Of a stretch of 64,000 nucleotides of DNA, positions 17,719 through 27,494 are shown piece after piece. The DNA is from Methylocystis sp. B8 (GTDB lineage: Bacteria > Pseudomonadota > Alphaproteobacteria > Rhizobiales > Beijerinckiaceae): contig NZ_VBTZ01000004.1 of assembly GCF_005771425.1 (NCBI RefSeq), positions 1-64,000 of the forward strand, read 5' to 3'. The notes beneath the pieces were generated by a model. That model was not told the DNA's origin. It made no database searches and saw only the letters and a list, made by a program, of their open reading frames with translations. The position numbers and the translations under genes are program-made. How positions within the stretch are numbered: the stretch's first letter is position 1; each line of letters starts with the position of its first letter.

Positions 17719-18534
17719 ATGTCGGCATCAAAGGAAATTTCCGCGCATATTCCCTATTTGAGACGCTTTGCGCGCGCATTGGTCGGCGATCGGGAGGGGG
17801 GCGACGCCTATGTGCTGGCCACGCTTGAAACCGTCGTCGCGGAACCGGGGCGAATTTCCGACGCAGATGACCTGCGCGTCGCTGTTTACCGTCTGTTCCT
17901 GGACGTTTGGTCAGCGTCGCCGATCAATGCCCACATTGACCGTTCCGGTGCTCTGATCGAGACCGGCCGTCGCAATCTCGAGGCCATTTCGCTGAAGCCC
18001 CGAATAGCCTTTTTGCTGCAGGCGCTCGAAGGATTCGACCTCGATCAGATCGGACAGACGCTGAAAGTCTCGGAGCGAGAGGCTGGCGCTCTCATTGAGG
18101 CCGCCAATGGCGAAATCGCCGACCAGATCGCAACCGATGTGCTGATCATCGAGGACGAGCCGCTGATCGCTCATGACTTGAGAAGCATCGTCGAGGAGCT
18201 GGGACATCGGGTGGTCGGCATGCCCCGCACCCATGCCGAGGCGGTCGCCGCCATTCAGGAAAGCAATCCGGGGCTGATCCTCGCCGACATCCAGCTCGCG
18301 GACGGCAGCTCGGGGCTCGACGCCGTCAATGAAATCCTTAACTCTTTGTCTATCCCTGTGATTTTCGTCACTGCCTACCCGGAGCGGTTTTTGACCGGCG
18401 AACCGCCGGAACCCGCCTTTCTTATCGCAAAGCCCTTCAATGTTGAGAGCCTCAAGGCCGTCATCAGCCAGGCGCTGTTTTTCGATCGACGCGCCGGACG
18501 ACGCGAAAGAACAGAGCCGCGGATCGGTATGTAA
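17719..18534 (+). CDS. phyR: general stress response regulator PhyR
   Basis: PhyR has an N-terminal sigma-factor-like domain (about 1-130) that mimics EcfG, and a C-terminal receiver domain. The 271-residue protein has acidic residues Glu145/Asp146 (IIEDEPLI), phospho-acceptor Asp190 (LILADIQLADG), Thr218 (VTAYPERF) and Lys238 (IAKPF). When phosphorylated it binds NepR and frees EcfG. It is divergent from nepR-ecfG, the classic arrangement. No PhyK-type histidine kinase gene lies beside it in this window. Confidence 0.96.
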   Translation: MSASKEISAHIPYLRRFARALVGDREGGDAYVLATLETVVAEPGRISDADDLRVAVYRLFLDVWSASPINAHIDRSGALIETGRRNLEAISLKPRIAFLLQALEGFDLDQIGQTLKVSEREAGALIEAANGEIADQIATDVLIIEDEPLIAHDLRSIVEELGHRVVGMPRTHAEAVAAIQESNPGLILADIQLADGSSGLDAVNEILNSLSIPVIFVTAYPERFLTGEPPEPAFLIAKPFNVESLKAVISQALFFDRRAGRRERTEPRIGM

Positions 18535-18655
18535 TTACTAATTCTCTTGCAATTAGTTTGATTTAGCCGTCTCTTACAAAATCGCAGCGTCCAAGAAACA
18601 TTGGCCCCCGAGGGGAGTTATAGCCGTAGGCGCTGGGGGAATTGAGAGGCGGCCC

Positions 18656-18934
18656 ATGGAGGAGATGAAGAAATCCAGTCGCGGCTTCGCGTCTATGGAT
18701 CCCGAAAAGCAGCGCGCGATTGCGCGTAAAGGCGGCCAGAGCGTTCCTGACGAAAAACGCAGTTTTTCGCAAAATCCGGATCTTGCGGCCCGCGCAGGGC
18801 GTAAGGGCGGTCAGAGCGTCAATCCGGCTAAGCGGAGCTTCTCGCGCGACCATGCGCTGGCTTCGGAGGCCGGCCGCAAGGGCGGACATGCCTCGCATGG
18901 AGGCGGCGCCCAAAAACGTAGCGCGCCGCTCTAA
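18656..18934 (+). CDS. KGG-repeat small stress protein (GsiB/YciG-like)
   Basis: The 92-residue hydrophilic protein is built of repeats with the KGGQS / KGGH core: IARKGGQSV, GRKGGQSVN and GRKGGHASH, with SRGFASMDPEKQR at the front. Such proteins are seen under general stress control in many bacteria and are thought to be disordered protectants. Its place beside phyR-nepR-ecfG agrees with this. The ATG at 18656 is preceded by GAGAGG. I do not see an exact GGAAC-CGTT promoter in its upstream region. Confidence 0.85.
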   Translation: MEEMKKSSRGFASMDPEKQRAIARKGGQSVPDEKRSFSQNPDLAARAGRKGGQSVNPAKRSFSRDHALASEAGRKGGHASHGGGAQKRSAPL

Positions 18935-18943
18935 GAGCGGCGC
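18923..18943. terminator. hairpin between the KGG gene and ptsN
   Basis: GCGCCGCT-CTAAG-AGCGGCGC is a perfect 8-bp stem spanning the stop of the KGG gene and the end of ptsN, which converge here. No T-run follows, so it would be a weak or factor-assisted terminator for both. Confidence 0.5.
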
Positions 18944-18948
18944 GACCG

Positions 18949-19413
18949 TTACGCCGCAAAGGGTTTTGAGCGCTGCGCGATGAGCGAATAGAGCGCATCA
19001 TCGTCGCGCGTGGCGCGCATCGTTGCCACCAGACCCGGATCCCTCAGCATTCTGGCTGCGCAGGCGAGCGCCTTAAGGTGATCCGCCCCTGAACTTTCGG
19101 GCGTCAGAATCGTAAAGACGAGATCGACCGGCGCGCCGTCGAGCGAACCGAAATCGACAGGCCGGTCCAACCGTCCGAAGACACCGCAAATTCCCTTCAA
19201 TTTCGAAAGCTTGCCATGCGGGATGGCGATGCCGTCGCCGATGCCGGTCGAACCCAGCCGCTCGCGGTGGAGAAGCGAATCGAAGATTTCGCGGGCGGGG
19301 AGCCCGCAAATCTTCGATGCCCTGTCGCTGAGTTCCTGCAAGAGCTGCTTCTTCGTCGTAGCCTTTAGTGAGGCGCAGACCGAATCCGGCGAAACCAAGT
19401 CCGTTGGTCGCAT
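18949..19413 (-). CDS. ptsN: nitrogen-regulatory PTS enzyme IIA
   Basis: EIIA-Ntr is the last phospho-acceptor of the nitrogen PTS chain (PtsP, NPr, PtsN) and regulates rather than transports. The 154-residue protein has the catalytic His in GIAIPHGKL (about residue 66), preceded by RERLGSTGIGDG, and DHLKALACAARMLRD further on. The ATG at 19413 gives the usual MRPTDLVSP start. It is the last gene of the lptB-rpoN-hpf-ptsN string found throughout Proteobacteria. Confidence 0.94.
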   Translation of the reverse strand: MRPTDLVSPDSVCASLKATTKKQLLQELSDRASKICGLPAREIFDSLLHRERLGSTGIGDGIAIPHGKLSKLKGICGVFGRLDRPVDFGSLDGAPVDLVFTILTPESSGADHLKALACAARMLRDPGLVATMRATRDDDALYSLIAQRSKPFAA

Positions 19414-19599
19414 GCGACGATCATCCTGCTTCTCATGGAGGTCTAGGGTCGACGAAGACTCCGACCATCCTTGAAATTTCAACGTCTCGCTATTTCCGCC
19501 AGAACCCGAAGGGACATGGGAAAATGGCAAGATACATGCCGAGACGGCCGTCATTATGGCCGTCCTACGACGTTTTTTACGCAAGCGCGCTTCTTTTCG

Positions 19600-20193
19600 T
19601 CAGCGCGCGTCGCTCTCCGACTCGGGAGTGTCAATCCAGCCGATATTCTCGTCTCCTCGCCGATAGACGACGTTCACGCGACCGGTGTTGGCGTGCCGGA
19701 ACACCACGACGGGCGCGCCGGTCAGATCGAGATCGAGAACCGCCGCGGAAACCGAAAGTCGGCGCAGTTTGGTGGTCGATTCTGCGATGATCGCGGGGCT
19801 GAACTCCGCAGGGGCCTCGATCTCCTGATCGGGCGCCTCGAGGACGTGATAGGCGACGACCTCCGCTTGAGCGCCATCGCCTGAGCCTTGGCCATGTTCG
19901 TGGTGGCTCCTGAGCCGGCTCTTATAGCGGCGGAGACGCTTTTCGAGTCGGTCCGCCGCTTGTTCGAAACAGGCGTAAGGCTCCTGAGCGCGGCCGTCGG
20001 CCTGCAACACAATGCCCGAGGCGAGATGCAGGCTGCAGTCGGCCCGATAACCAGAGCCCTCCGGAGAAATGGTCACGTGACCGTTGACGTGGCCGTCGAA
20101 ATATTTTGCGGCCGCCGCCTCAAGTCTCTGCGTCACATGGGCGCGAAGAGATTCGCCGATGTTGAGATTTTTGCCGGAGACCCTGAGAGACAT
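19600..20193 (-). CDS. hpf: long-form ribosome hibernation promoting factor
   Basis: HPF binds the 30S subunit and dimerises ribosomes in stationary phase. The 197-residue protein has an N-terminal beta-alpha RaiA domain (MSLRVSGKNLNIGESLRAHV ... RLEKRLRRYKSRL, 1-100) and the separate C-terminal dimerisation domain (VVVFRHANTGRVNVVYRRGDENIGWID), so it is the long form. The MSLRVSGK start at 20193 matches the family; the open frame to 20415 is an N-terminal over-extension. It lies between rpoN and ptsN. Confidence 0.92.
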   Translation of the reverse strand: MSLRVSGKNLNIGESLRAHVTQRLEAAAAKYFDGHVNGHVTISPEGSGYRADCSLHLASGIVLQADGRAQEPYACFEQAADRLEKRLRRYKSRLRSHHEHGQGSGDGAQAEVVAYHVLEAPDQEIEAPAEFSPAIIAESTTKLRRLSVSAAVLDLDLTGAPVVVFRHANTGRVNVVYRRGDENIGWIDTPESESDAR

Positions 20194-20447
20194 TTTTCGA
20201 TCCGAACTTTTGTTGGGCGAGAGACGTTCTTGCCGCACGGAAGAGACGGCCGCGACCGCCGCGAGCCGTCCGACCAACCGCATCATGCGCCTTATCCGCC
20301 TGGAACTCCGCCCGAGGCTTCGGCGAACCGCCGACTGTCTAGCCAATGAGCCGAAATTCCGCGCAGCGTTAGAAGCCTCGGCGCCCGAAGTCAATGGATT
20401 CTTCAGCAATGGCAAGGCTTCTCGCCGATGTGAACAATCACGGACAA

Positions 20448-22013
20448 TTAATGGGTTGCCGCACGCGCTTGCGTAAGCTTGGCGCGGCGTCGATCGACTG
20501 ACGACGGAATGCGCAGACTGTCGCGATATTTGGCGACCGTGCGCCGAGCGATGTCGATGTCGTTCGCCTTTAGCCGCGCGACGATGGCGTCGTCCGACAG
20601 AATATCGTCGGGCGTCTCGCGATCGATCATCTGCTTGATTCGGAAACGCACGGCTTCGGCCGAATGCGCCGCTCCGCCACTCGTCGTCGCGATCGAAGCG
20701 GAGAAGAAATATTTGAGTTCGAAGACGCCGCGCGGGGTCATCATGTATTTGTTCGAAGTCACCCGCGACACCGTCGACTCATGCATGCCGATGGCGTCTG
20801 CGACCGTGCGCAGGTTCAACGGACGCAGATGTTCCACGCCATGCGTCAGGAAGGCGTCCTGCAACCGCACGATTTCCGACGCGACCCGCAAAATCGTGCG
20901 GGCCCGCTGCTCGAGGCTCTTAGTCAACCAGTTCGCGTTCTGCAGACAATTCGAGATGAAGCTTTTATCAGCGGGGCCTGCGGCGGCGGCGCTGACCTGC
21001 GCCGCATAGCTATGGTTGACCAGCACACGCGGCAGCGCGTCGGCGTTGAGCTCGACGCGCCAGCCGCCGTCCGCTGCGGGGCGCACGATCACGTCGGCGA
21101 CGAGCGGTTGAATCGGCGCGCCGCCGAAAGCGCGGCCGGGCTTGGGCTCCAGCCGGCGCAACTCACCCGCCATATCGGCGATGTCTTCTTCATCGACGCG
21201 GCAAAGCTTGGCGAGTTGCGCAAAATCGCGGCGCGCAACGAGCGGGAGATTGGCGACGAACGCCTGCATCGCCGGATCATAACGATCGCGCTCCTTAAGC
21301 TGGATCGCGAGACATTCGGCGAGATCGCGCGCGCCGACGCCAGAAGGATCGAAGGTCTGGATCGTCGCAAGAATCTGCTCCGCCTCGGCCATGTCGGCTT
21401 CAAGACGCGCGGCGATCTCAGCAAGGTTCTCGCGCAGATAGCCGCTCTCGTCGATCCCGTCGATGATCGCCTGGCCGATGATCCGATGACGGAGATCGGG
21501 GCAAGCGAGCGCCAACTGTTGTGCGAGATGCTCGTGAAGATTGGGCTGCTCGGCGACATAGGCTTCGAGATTAGGAGCCTCGCCGTCGGACGGTCCGCCG
21601 CCGGCGGCGCCGGTCCAGGACGTCGCGGAAAGTCCGGCGCCGTCAGGAGCCTCGTCCCGCGAGCGCTCACCGATGGTCGGTCCTTCGGCTTCGAAGGCGT
21701 TGCTCATGTCGGCGCCGAGATCAGCCGAAAGCGTCGCCGAGTCGACGGCGAGATCTTGCCGCGCCCAGTCGCCTTCCTGCGGCCCTTCGAAAGCGTCGGC
21801 GGCGCTCGACTGGGCGTCCTGGGCGTGGTCAACGGTCTCAACAGGACTGTCGCCGTCCTGAGCTTCGAGCAGCGGATTGCGCTCGAGCTCGTCATGCAAA
21901 TAAGCGGAGAGCTCCAAATTCGAGAATTGCAGCAGCTTGATCGCCTGGAGCAGCTGCGGGGTCATCACCAGGGCCTGGCCCTGACGCATCATCAATTTGG
22001 TGGAAATCGCCAT
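20448..22013 (-). CDS. rpoN: RNA polymerase sigma-54 factor
   Basis: Sigma-54 recognises -24/-12 promoters and needs AAA+ activators, typically for nitrogen and C1 metabolism. The 521-residue protein starts with the Gln/Leu-rich region I (MMRQGQALVMTPQLLQAIKLLQ). An acidic, variable region II follows (about 50-150), then the core-binding domain, the HTH (ADAIGMHESTVSRVTSNKY) and the RpoN box ARRTVAKYRDSLRIPSSVDR near the C-terminus. It follows lptB by 182 bases in the same direction. Confidence 0.96.
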   Translation of the reverse strand: MAISTKLMMRQGQALVMTPQLLQAIKLLQFSNLELSAYLHDELERNPLLEAQDGDSPVETVDHAQDAQSSAADAFEGPQEGDWARQDLAVDSATLSADLGADMSNAFEAEGPTIGERSRDEAPDGAGLSATSWTGAAGGGPSDGEAPNLEAYVAEQPNLHEHLAQQLALACPDLRHRIIGQAIIDGIDESGYLRENLAEIAARLEADMAEAEQILATIQTFDPSGVGARDLAECLAIQLKERDRYDPAMQAFVANLPLVARRDFAQLAKLCRVDEEDIADMAGELRRLEPKPGRAFGGAPIQPLVADVIVRPAADGGWRVELNADALPRVLVNHSYAAQVSAAAAGPADKSFISNCLQNANWLTKSLEQRARTILRVASEIVRLQDAFLTHGVEHLRPLNLRTVADAIGMHESTVSRVTSNKYMMTPRGVFELKYFFSASIATTSGGAAHSAEAVRFRIKQMIDRETPDDILSDDAIVARLKANDIDIARRTVAKYRDSLRIPSSVDRRRAKLTQARAATH

Positions 22014-22195
22014 TTCGCCCGACCCACTCGAACGCCAACCGCCTCTCTGCGGCCCGTTTTTTGCTTATAGCATTTCGAGGAAGAGTGCGCAGGGCCAAAA
22101 AAACAGCGCCGAGCCGAGCAAAACGCCCAATCATTCATCATTGATACAGACGGCGCGCCGCGCGTGAAACTACCGAAAACTGCGCCATACGGGCG

Positions 22196-23206
22196 CTACA
22201 TGCGGAAATCTTCGCCCAGATAAATGCGCCGCACATCCGGATTGGCGACGATTTCCTCAGGCGCGCCTTCGGTCAGCACATGGCCGTTGTAGATGATGTA
22301 AGCCCGGTCGGTGAGACCTAGCGTTTCGCGAACGCTGTGGTCGGTGATGAGCACGCCGATCCCGCGCGCTTTCAAGTGCCGCACGAGATCCTGAATGCCG
22401 CCGACGGCAATCGGATCGATGCCGGCGAAAGGCTCGTCGAGCAGCATGAAGGAGGGATGGCCGGCGAGCGCCCGGGCGATTTCGCAGCGCCGTCTTTCGC
22501 CGCCTGAAAGCGCCACGGCGGGCGTATGGCGCAGGCCGGTGAGGCGGAATTCTTCGAGAAGGGCGTCGAGCTCTTCTTCGCGCTTTTTGGCGTCCGGCTG
22601 AGTGATCTCGAGGACGGCGCGGATATTATCTTCCACCGACAAGCCCCGGAATACCGACGCTTCCTGGGGCAGATAGCCGATTCCGAGCCGGGCGCGGCGA
22701 TACATGGGCAGCGGCGTCACATCATAGCCGTCGAGCGAAATGACGCCCCTATCAGGCTTCACCAGCCCGGTGATCATATAAAAAACGGTGGTTTTGCCGG
22801 CGCCGTTCGGACCGAGGAGTCCGACCGCTTCGCCGCGCGCGACATGCAGACTCACGTCTTCCACGACGCGGCGGGATTTGTAGGACTTCGCGAGATTATG
22901 GACCGAGAGCAGGCCCTCGCCGTCGAATCCGGCTGGCTCGTGGTAGGCCGAGCGCGGCTCAAATGCGGCCTGCTGATCCGCGCTGGGAGTTGGTCCCCAA
23001 AAGGCCTTGTCCCGCGCTTCTTCGTCAGCGTCGGCGCCTAAATTTTCAGCGTCGGCGTCGATCCACTGGCCTTCGAAGATTTCGTCGGGCTTGCGGGACC
23101 GCCTGACGCCTTCTGCGAGCCGCGCCAGCGACTGGCCGGCGGCGCGAAAACGCATCGAAAGGGCGGAAAGATAGCTCAAGCGCGCCTTATCCGTCGCTCT
23201 AGGCAT
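22196..23206 (-). CDS. lptB: lipopolysaccharide export ABC ATPase with N-terminal extension
   Basis: LptB drives LPS extraction by LptFG. The ABC domain begins near residue 98 and holds Walker A GPNGAGKTT (132-140), the Q-loop YLPQEASVF, the signature LSGGERRRCEIARAL and Walker B FMLLDEPFAGIDP. The 336-residue protein is about 95 residues longer than usual because of a charged, Ala-rich N-terminal stretch (RKPDEIFEGQWIDAD..., DEEARDKAFWGPTP). No good internal start is visible. lptC and lptA, usually upstream, are absent; leuD lies there instead. Confidence 0.93.
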   Translation of the reverse strand: MPRATDKARLSYLSALSMRFRAAGQSLARLAEGVRRSRKPDEIFEGQWIDADAENLGADADEEARDKAFWGPTPSADQQAAFEPRSAYHEPAGFDGEGLLSVHNLAKSYKSRRVVEDVSLHVARGEAVGLLGPNGAGKTTVFYMITGLVKPDRGVISLDGYDVTPLPMYRRARLGIGYLPQEASVFRGLSVEDNIRAVLEITQPDAKKREEELDALLEEFRLTGLRHTPAVALSGGERRRCEIARALAGHPSFMLLDEPFAGIDPIAVGGIQDLVRHLKARGIGVLITDHSVRETLGLTDRAYIIYNGHVLTEGAPEEIVANPDVRRIYLGEDFRM

Positions 23207-23280
23207 CCAGGGTTTGGAAGCGACGCTCTATCCCATAAGCGCCGCTTCGGAAATATCGTGGCGGCGCCGCACTATCGCAA

Positions 23281-23886
23281 TTAGGCCCAAGGGCGCTTTG
23301 TTGCGGCCTGCTTTTCATAGTCATCAATCTTGTCGGCCTTTTGGAGCGTCAGCCCAATGTCGTCGAGACCATTCAGCAGGCAATGCTTGCGAAACGGATC
23401 GATGTCGAACTTGATGACGCCGCCGTCGGGCCCGCGAATTTCCTGCACCCCAAGATCGATGGTCAGCGTAGCGTTCGCGCCGCGCTGGGCGTCGTCCATC
23501 AGTCTGTCGAGCTCGGCCTCGCCGACCGTGATCGGCAAAATCCCGTTCTTGAAGCAATTGTTATAGAAAATATCGGCGAAGCTCGTCGAAATGATGCAAC
23601 GGACCCCAAAATCGAGCAACGCCCAAGGCGCATGTTCGCGCGACGAGCCGCAGCCGAAATTATCGCCGGCGACGAGAATGCTGGCTTGGCGGTAGGCGGG
23701 CTGGTTCAGCACGAAATCGGGGTTCTCCGAGCCGTCCTCGCGATAGCGCATCTCCGAAAAGAGACCCTTGCCGAGGCCAGTGCGCTGGATGGTCTTAAGA
23801 TACTGCTTCGGGATGATCATGTCCGTATCGACGTTCATGATCGGCAGCGGCGCGGCGACGCCAGTCAGCGTGGTGAATTTTTCCAT
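23281..23886 (-). CDS. leuD: 3-isopropylmalate dehydratase small subunit
   Basis: LeuD with LeuC isomerises 2- to 3-isopropylmalate in leucine synthesis. The 201-residue protein begins [31 protein letters not shown] and contains [18 protein letters not shown] (about 72-89), the aconitase-family swivel-domain signature, and [17 protein letters not shown]. The ATG at 23886 has TGAGGA upstream; the frame to 23949 lacks a better start. leuC and leuB are not in the window. Confidence 0.95.
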   Translation of the reverse strand: MEKFTTLTGVAAPLPIMNVDTDMIIPKQYLKTIQRTGLGKGLFSEMRYREDGSENPDFVLNQPAYRQASILVAGDNFGCGSSREHAPWALLDFGVRCIISTSFADIFYNNCFKNGILPITVGEAELDRLMDDAQRGANATLTIDLGVQEIRGPDGGVIKFDIDPFRKHCLLNGLDDIGLTLQKADKIDDYEKQAATKRPWA

Positions 23887-24071
23887 TTTCCTCAGGCCTG
23901 GGACGACACTGCCCCAGGCCCATGTAGCAAATCGGCCGGTCGGTCGCAAAGCGTCGAGACCCGCTCGCGCGCTCCGGGCCGGCCCAACCGCTCGTGGATT
24001 GGCGCCCGCTCTCGCGCGGGCGCGCGGCCTTCTGCTAACATGTCAGAACTCCGCGCCAAGTTGCTCGTGAA

Positions 24072-24710
24072 ATGCTGCAGCATCTGATTCCGCAAAATTA
24101 CAATTGGCCCGTCGAAGCGGTCGGCTATCTCGCCGCCGCGGCGAGCGTGTTCGTCTATGTGTCGAACACCATGATCCCCTTGCGCATCGCGGCGATCCTC
24201 GCCAATGCGCTGTTCGCCTTCTATTTCTTTCTCAAGGGACTCTATCCGCTCTTCGCGCTCAACGCCTTTCTGGTGCCGGTCAATGTGCTGCGGCTGCGGC
24301 AGATGCAGCGCCTCGTTGAGGACATTCGCGCCGCCGCCTCCGAGGATTTCGATTTCGAATGGCTGCGCCCCTATATGAAGCCGCTCAAACTTTCCGAAGG
24401 CTTCGTACTGCATCGCAAGGGCGATCTGTCGGAGGAAGCCTATCTTTTGGTGCGCGGCGACATCTATCTGCGCGAGCCGGACGTAACGCTGAAGCCCGGC
24501 GCGCTCTTTGGCGAGATGGGCATGTTCACCAATGAGAACCGCCGCACCGCGACGGCGGTAGCCGCGACCGACGTCGAACTGCTCTGCGTGCGCTATGACG
24601 ACCTCCTACAGCTCGCGGCGCAGACCCCGCAATTCGGCTTTTACCTGATGCGGCTCATGGTTCGGCGCATGCAGCACAATGTCGAGTTGGCGCGCGCAGG
24701 CAAAGGATGA
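24072..24710 (+). CDS. membrane-anchored cyclic-nucleotide-binding-like protein
   Basis: The 212-residue protein has hydrophobic helices at about 15-30 (AVGYLAAAASVFVYVSN) and 36-70 (IPLRIAAILANALFAFYFFLKGLYPLFALNAFLVPV). A CRP-like beta-roll follows (LKLSEGFVLHRKGDLSEEAYLLVRGDIYL ... LKPGALFGEMGMFTNENRRTATAVAATDVELL). The roll has the GE of the phosphate-binding cassette but no helix-turn-helix, so it is a sensor or transporter-like subunit rather than a transcription factor. The N-terminal part resembles two-helix Popeye-type membrane segments. Function unknown. It is divergent from leuD. Confidence 0.8.
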   Translation: MLQHLIPQNYNWPVEAVGYLAAAASVFVYVSNTMIPLRIAAILANALFAFYFFLKGLYPLFALNAFLVPVNVLRLRQMQRLVEDIRAAASEDFDFEWLRPYMKPLKLSEGFVLHRKGDLSEEAYLLVRGDIYLREPDVTLKPGALFGEMGMFTNENRRTATAVAATDVELLCVRYDDLLQLAAQTPQFGFYLMRLMVRRMQHNVELARAGKG

Positions 24711-24737
24711 GCGCGCCGCCTTGCGACATGCCTTGAG

Positions 24738-24898
24738 CGTCATGCCCGCGCTTGTCCCTTGGCGCGTCATGCCCGCGCTTGTCGCGGGCATCCACGCGGA
24801 CGTATCGGCTGCAGTTGAAAGACTGTAATACGATCCGCTGAATAGGGATCGCGCAGCATCATGGCGTGGATGGCCGATCCAAGTCCGGCCATGACGGG
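24738..24898. repeat. GTCATGCCCGCGCTTGTC-type palindromic repeats
   Basis: Two direct units GCGTCATGCCCGCGCTTGTC (about 24738 and 24763) are followed by GCGGGCATCCACGCGG and, after an unrelated centre, by GCGTGGATGGCCGATCC and GTCCGGCCATGACGGG. It is the same family as 15051-15131. The element ends about 35 bases before acs. Confidence 0.8.
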
Positions 24899-24931
24899 CT
24901 GGCGTTTGCTGACGCGCAGACGGAGAAACGA

Positions 24932-26866
24932 ATGTCACAAAAAATCTACCCCGTCCCGGACGACTGGAAAAAAAACGCGCGCATCGACGGGGAAAGCTAT
25001 CGCAAGCTCTATGAGCGCTCGCTGAAAGACCCAGACGGCTTCTGGACCGAACAGGCGCAGCGCATCGATTGGATCACGCCCTTTTCAAAGGTGAAGCGTA
25101 CAAGCTTCGATACGCATAATGTTGCGATACGCTGGTTCGAAGATGGCACCACCAATGTCGCGATGAATTGCGTCGACCGGCATTTGCCGGAGCGCGCCAA
25201 CAAGACCGCGATCATCTGGGAAGGCGACGATCCTTCCGTCTCGCGCCACATCACTTACGCCGAGCTGCATGAAGAAGTCTGCCGCTTCGCCAATGTGCTC
25301 AAGAAGCATGGCGTCAAGAAGGGTGACCGCGTCACCATCTATCTGCCGATGATTCCCGAAGCCGCCTTCGCGATGCTCGCCTGCGCCCGCATCGGCGCGA
25401 TTCATTCGGTGGTCTTTGGCGGCTTCTCGCCGGATTCGCTCGCCGGACGCATTGCGGACGCAGAGTCAAACGTCATCATCACCGCTGACGAAGGCCTGCG
25501 CGGCGGCAAGAAAATTCCGCTCAAGGCCAATGTCGACGCCGCGCTCGACAAGGTTTCCGTCAAAACTGTCATCGTCGTGACGCGCACCGGCGCCGAGATC
25601 GACATGCAGCCCGGCCGCGACTTCCGCTACGAGGAAGAAGCCGCGCGCGTACATGCCGATTGTCCCTATGCGGAGATGGACGCGGAAGATCCGCTGTTCA
25701 TTCTCTACACGTCAGGTTCGACCGGCAAGCCGAAGGGCGCGCTGCATACGACCGGCGGCTATCTCGTCTACGCCTCGCTCACCCATGAACTCGTCTTCGA
25801 CTATCGCGAAGGCGACGTCTATTGGTGCACGGCCGACGTCGGCTGGGTGACAGGCCACAGCTATATTCTCTACGGCCCGCTCGCCAACGGCGCGACGACG
25901 CTGATGTTCGAAGGCGTGCCGAATTATCCGAGCGTGTCGCGCTTCTGGGAGATCGTCGATAAACACAAGGTCGATATTTTCTACACGGCGCCGACCGCCA
26001 TCCGCGCGCTGATGGCCGCGGGCGAAGCGCCCGTCAAAAAGACGAGCCGCAAGTCGCTACGCTTGCTCGGCTCCGTCGGCGAGCCGATCAATCCCGAAGC
26101 ATGGGAATGGTATCACCGAATCGTCGGCGAAGGCCGCTGCCCGATCGTCGACACATGGTGGCAGACGGAAACCGGCGGCGTGCTGATCTCGCCTCTGCCC
26201 GGCGCGATTGATCTGAAGCCGGGCTCGGCGACGCGGCCCTTCTTTGGCGTCGCGCCCGAGATCGTCGATCCGCTCGGCAATGTTCTTGAAGGCCAATGCG
26301 AGGGCCTGCTCGTCATCGCCGATTCATGGCCGGGACAGATGCGCACCGTCTATGGCGATCATGAACGTTTCGCGCAGACCTATTTCTCTGCCTTCCCCGG
26401 CAAATATTTCACCGGCGACGGCGCCAAGCGCGATTCCGACGGCTACTACTGGATCACCGGCCGCGTCGATGACGTGATCAATGTCTCGGGCCACCGCCTC
26501 GGCACGGCGGAAGTCGAGAGCGCGCTCGTCGCGCATGAGAAGGTTTCCGAAGCGGCCGTCGTCGGCTATCCGCACGACATCAAGGGACAGGGCATCTACG
26601 CCTTCGTGACGCTCAATCAGGGCGTGGCGCCGAGCGAACATCTGCGCAAGGAGCTGGTGCATTGGGTGCGCCATGAGATCGGGCCGATCGCGACGCCCGA
26701 CATCGTGCAATTCGCGCCGGGACTGCCGAAGACGCGCTCCGGCAAGATCATGCGGCGCATTTTGCGCAAGATCGCCGAAGGAGAATTCGGCGCGCTGGGC
26801 GACACGTCGACGCTCGCCGACCCGGGCGTGGTGGAGGAGTTGGTGAAGAACAGACCGCCCTTGTAA
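24932..26866 (+). CDS. acs: acetyl-coenzyme A synthetase
   Basis: Acs activates acetate to acetyl-CoA through acetyl-AMP. The 644-residue protein has the adenylate-forming motifs [19 protein letters not shown] (about 261-280), [35 protein letters not shown], and near the C-terminus [13 protein letters not shown], whose second Lys is the usual site of regulatory acetylation. The ATG at 24932 has GGAGAAACGA directly upstream; the frame extending to 24866 lies in the repeat. It is a single-gene unit. Confidence 0.97.
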   Translation: MSQKIYPVPDDWKKNARIDGESYRKLYERSLKDPDGFWTEQAQRIDWITPFSKVKRTSFDTHNVAIRWFEDGTTNVAMNCVDRHLPERANKTAIIWEGDDPSVSRHITYAELHEEVCRFANVLKKHGVKKGDRVTIYLPMIPEAAFAMLACARIGAIHSVVFGGFSPDSLAGRIADAESNVIITADEGLRGGKKIPLKANVDAALDKVSVKTVIVVTRTGAEIDMQPGRDFRYEEEAARVHADCPYAEMDAEDPLFILYTSGSTGKPKGALHTTGGYLVYASLTHELVFDYREGDVYWCTADVGWVTGHSYILYGPLANGATTLMFEGVPNYPSVSRFWEIVDKHKVDIFYTAPTAIRALMAAGEAPVKKTSRKSLRLLGSVGEPINPEAWEWYHRIVGEGRCPIVDTWWQTETGGVLISPLPGAIDLKPGSATRPFFGVAPEIVDPLGNVLEGQCEGLLVIADSWPGQMRTVYGDHERFAQTYFSAFPGKYFTGDGAKRDSDGYYWITGRVDDVINVSGHRLGTAEVESALVAHEKVSEAAVVGYPHDIKGQGIYAFVTLNQGVAPSEHLRKELVHWVRHEIGPIATPDIVQFAPGLPKTRSGKIMRRILRKIAEGEFGALGDTSTLADPGVVEELVKNRPPL

Positions 26867-26939
26867 GGCCTAACTCAAATACAGCAGCACTCCTTTTTTG
26901 GTCCTAGTCGCGACTCATTCGAGCAGATCTAGTCAATTT

Positions 26940-27494
26940 TCATGCCGCCGCAGGGGCCGGCGGCGTCGGTGTCGGAATGACAATATCCTCCAGCATGTCA
27001 TTGGCTCCAATCTCCAGAGCGCGTTCAAGCAGGGCGTTGAAGTTCGCCTCCACCAGACCCGGCGTTTTATGTGCATGATGCCAACGAATCACCCAATGAG
27101 GATTCCAAATTAGGATGTGACTAATCGGACCTGCCGTTCCTGGTTTGATGTCGATGAAGGCGAGCTGGCGAAGTATCTGCATTCGGCCGCCCCACGTGTA
27201 AGCAGCACGCTGTCCGGTAAAACCTGCCGCATGGGCCATCTCCGGAGGCTTGGCGATGTTCACCATCGAATTATCCCAGGTGGAACACCAAAGTCCGAGA
27301 TAAGTCGATGAAACCGGCTTGCCGTTGCTCAAGTCGTCCATGATTTGCAACACGAGGGGCATCGTCTTCGGGATGGTAGCGAAGCCTTTGTTGGCCTTTC
27401 GGTGCCAAAGCCAAGGCTCCGCGCCCGGCCGTAAAAGCTCTCTTTGAACTAGTTGCTTCTTAACGATGGCGTTGCCGTTACGCTGTGTGCTCAT
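26940..27494 (-). CDS. orphan protein next to an AT-rich island
   Basis: The 184-residue soluble protein is unlike its neighbours in being rich in Trp and Ile (EPWLWHRKANKGFAT, YLGLWCSTWDNSMVNI, RAAYTWGGRMQILRQLAF, LIWNPHWVIRWHHAHKTPG) with a Pro/Ala tail (PTPTPPAPAAA). The start at 27494 has a GGAGGG site. Composition and the AT-rich DNA beside it suggest recent transfer. Trp-rich proteins like this are often encoded on plasmids or islands, but I do not recognise the family and give no function. Confidence 0.65.
   Translation of the reverse strand: MSTQRNGNAIVKKQLVQRELLRPGAEPWLWHRKANKGFATIPKTMPLVLQIMDDLSNGKPVSSTYLGLWCSTWDNSMVNIAKPPEMAHAAGFTGQRAAYTWGGRMQILRQLAFIDIKPGTAGPISHILIWNPHWVIRWHHAHKTPGLVEANFNALLERALEIGANDMLEDIVIPTPTPPAPAAA

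Noticed and set aside
20664..22070. A 468-residue frame on the plus strand opposite rpoN
   Set aside because: It is antisense to a certain rpoN gene; its Arg/Gly-rich composition is the typical shadow of a GC-rich gene.
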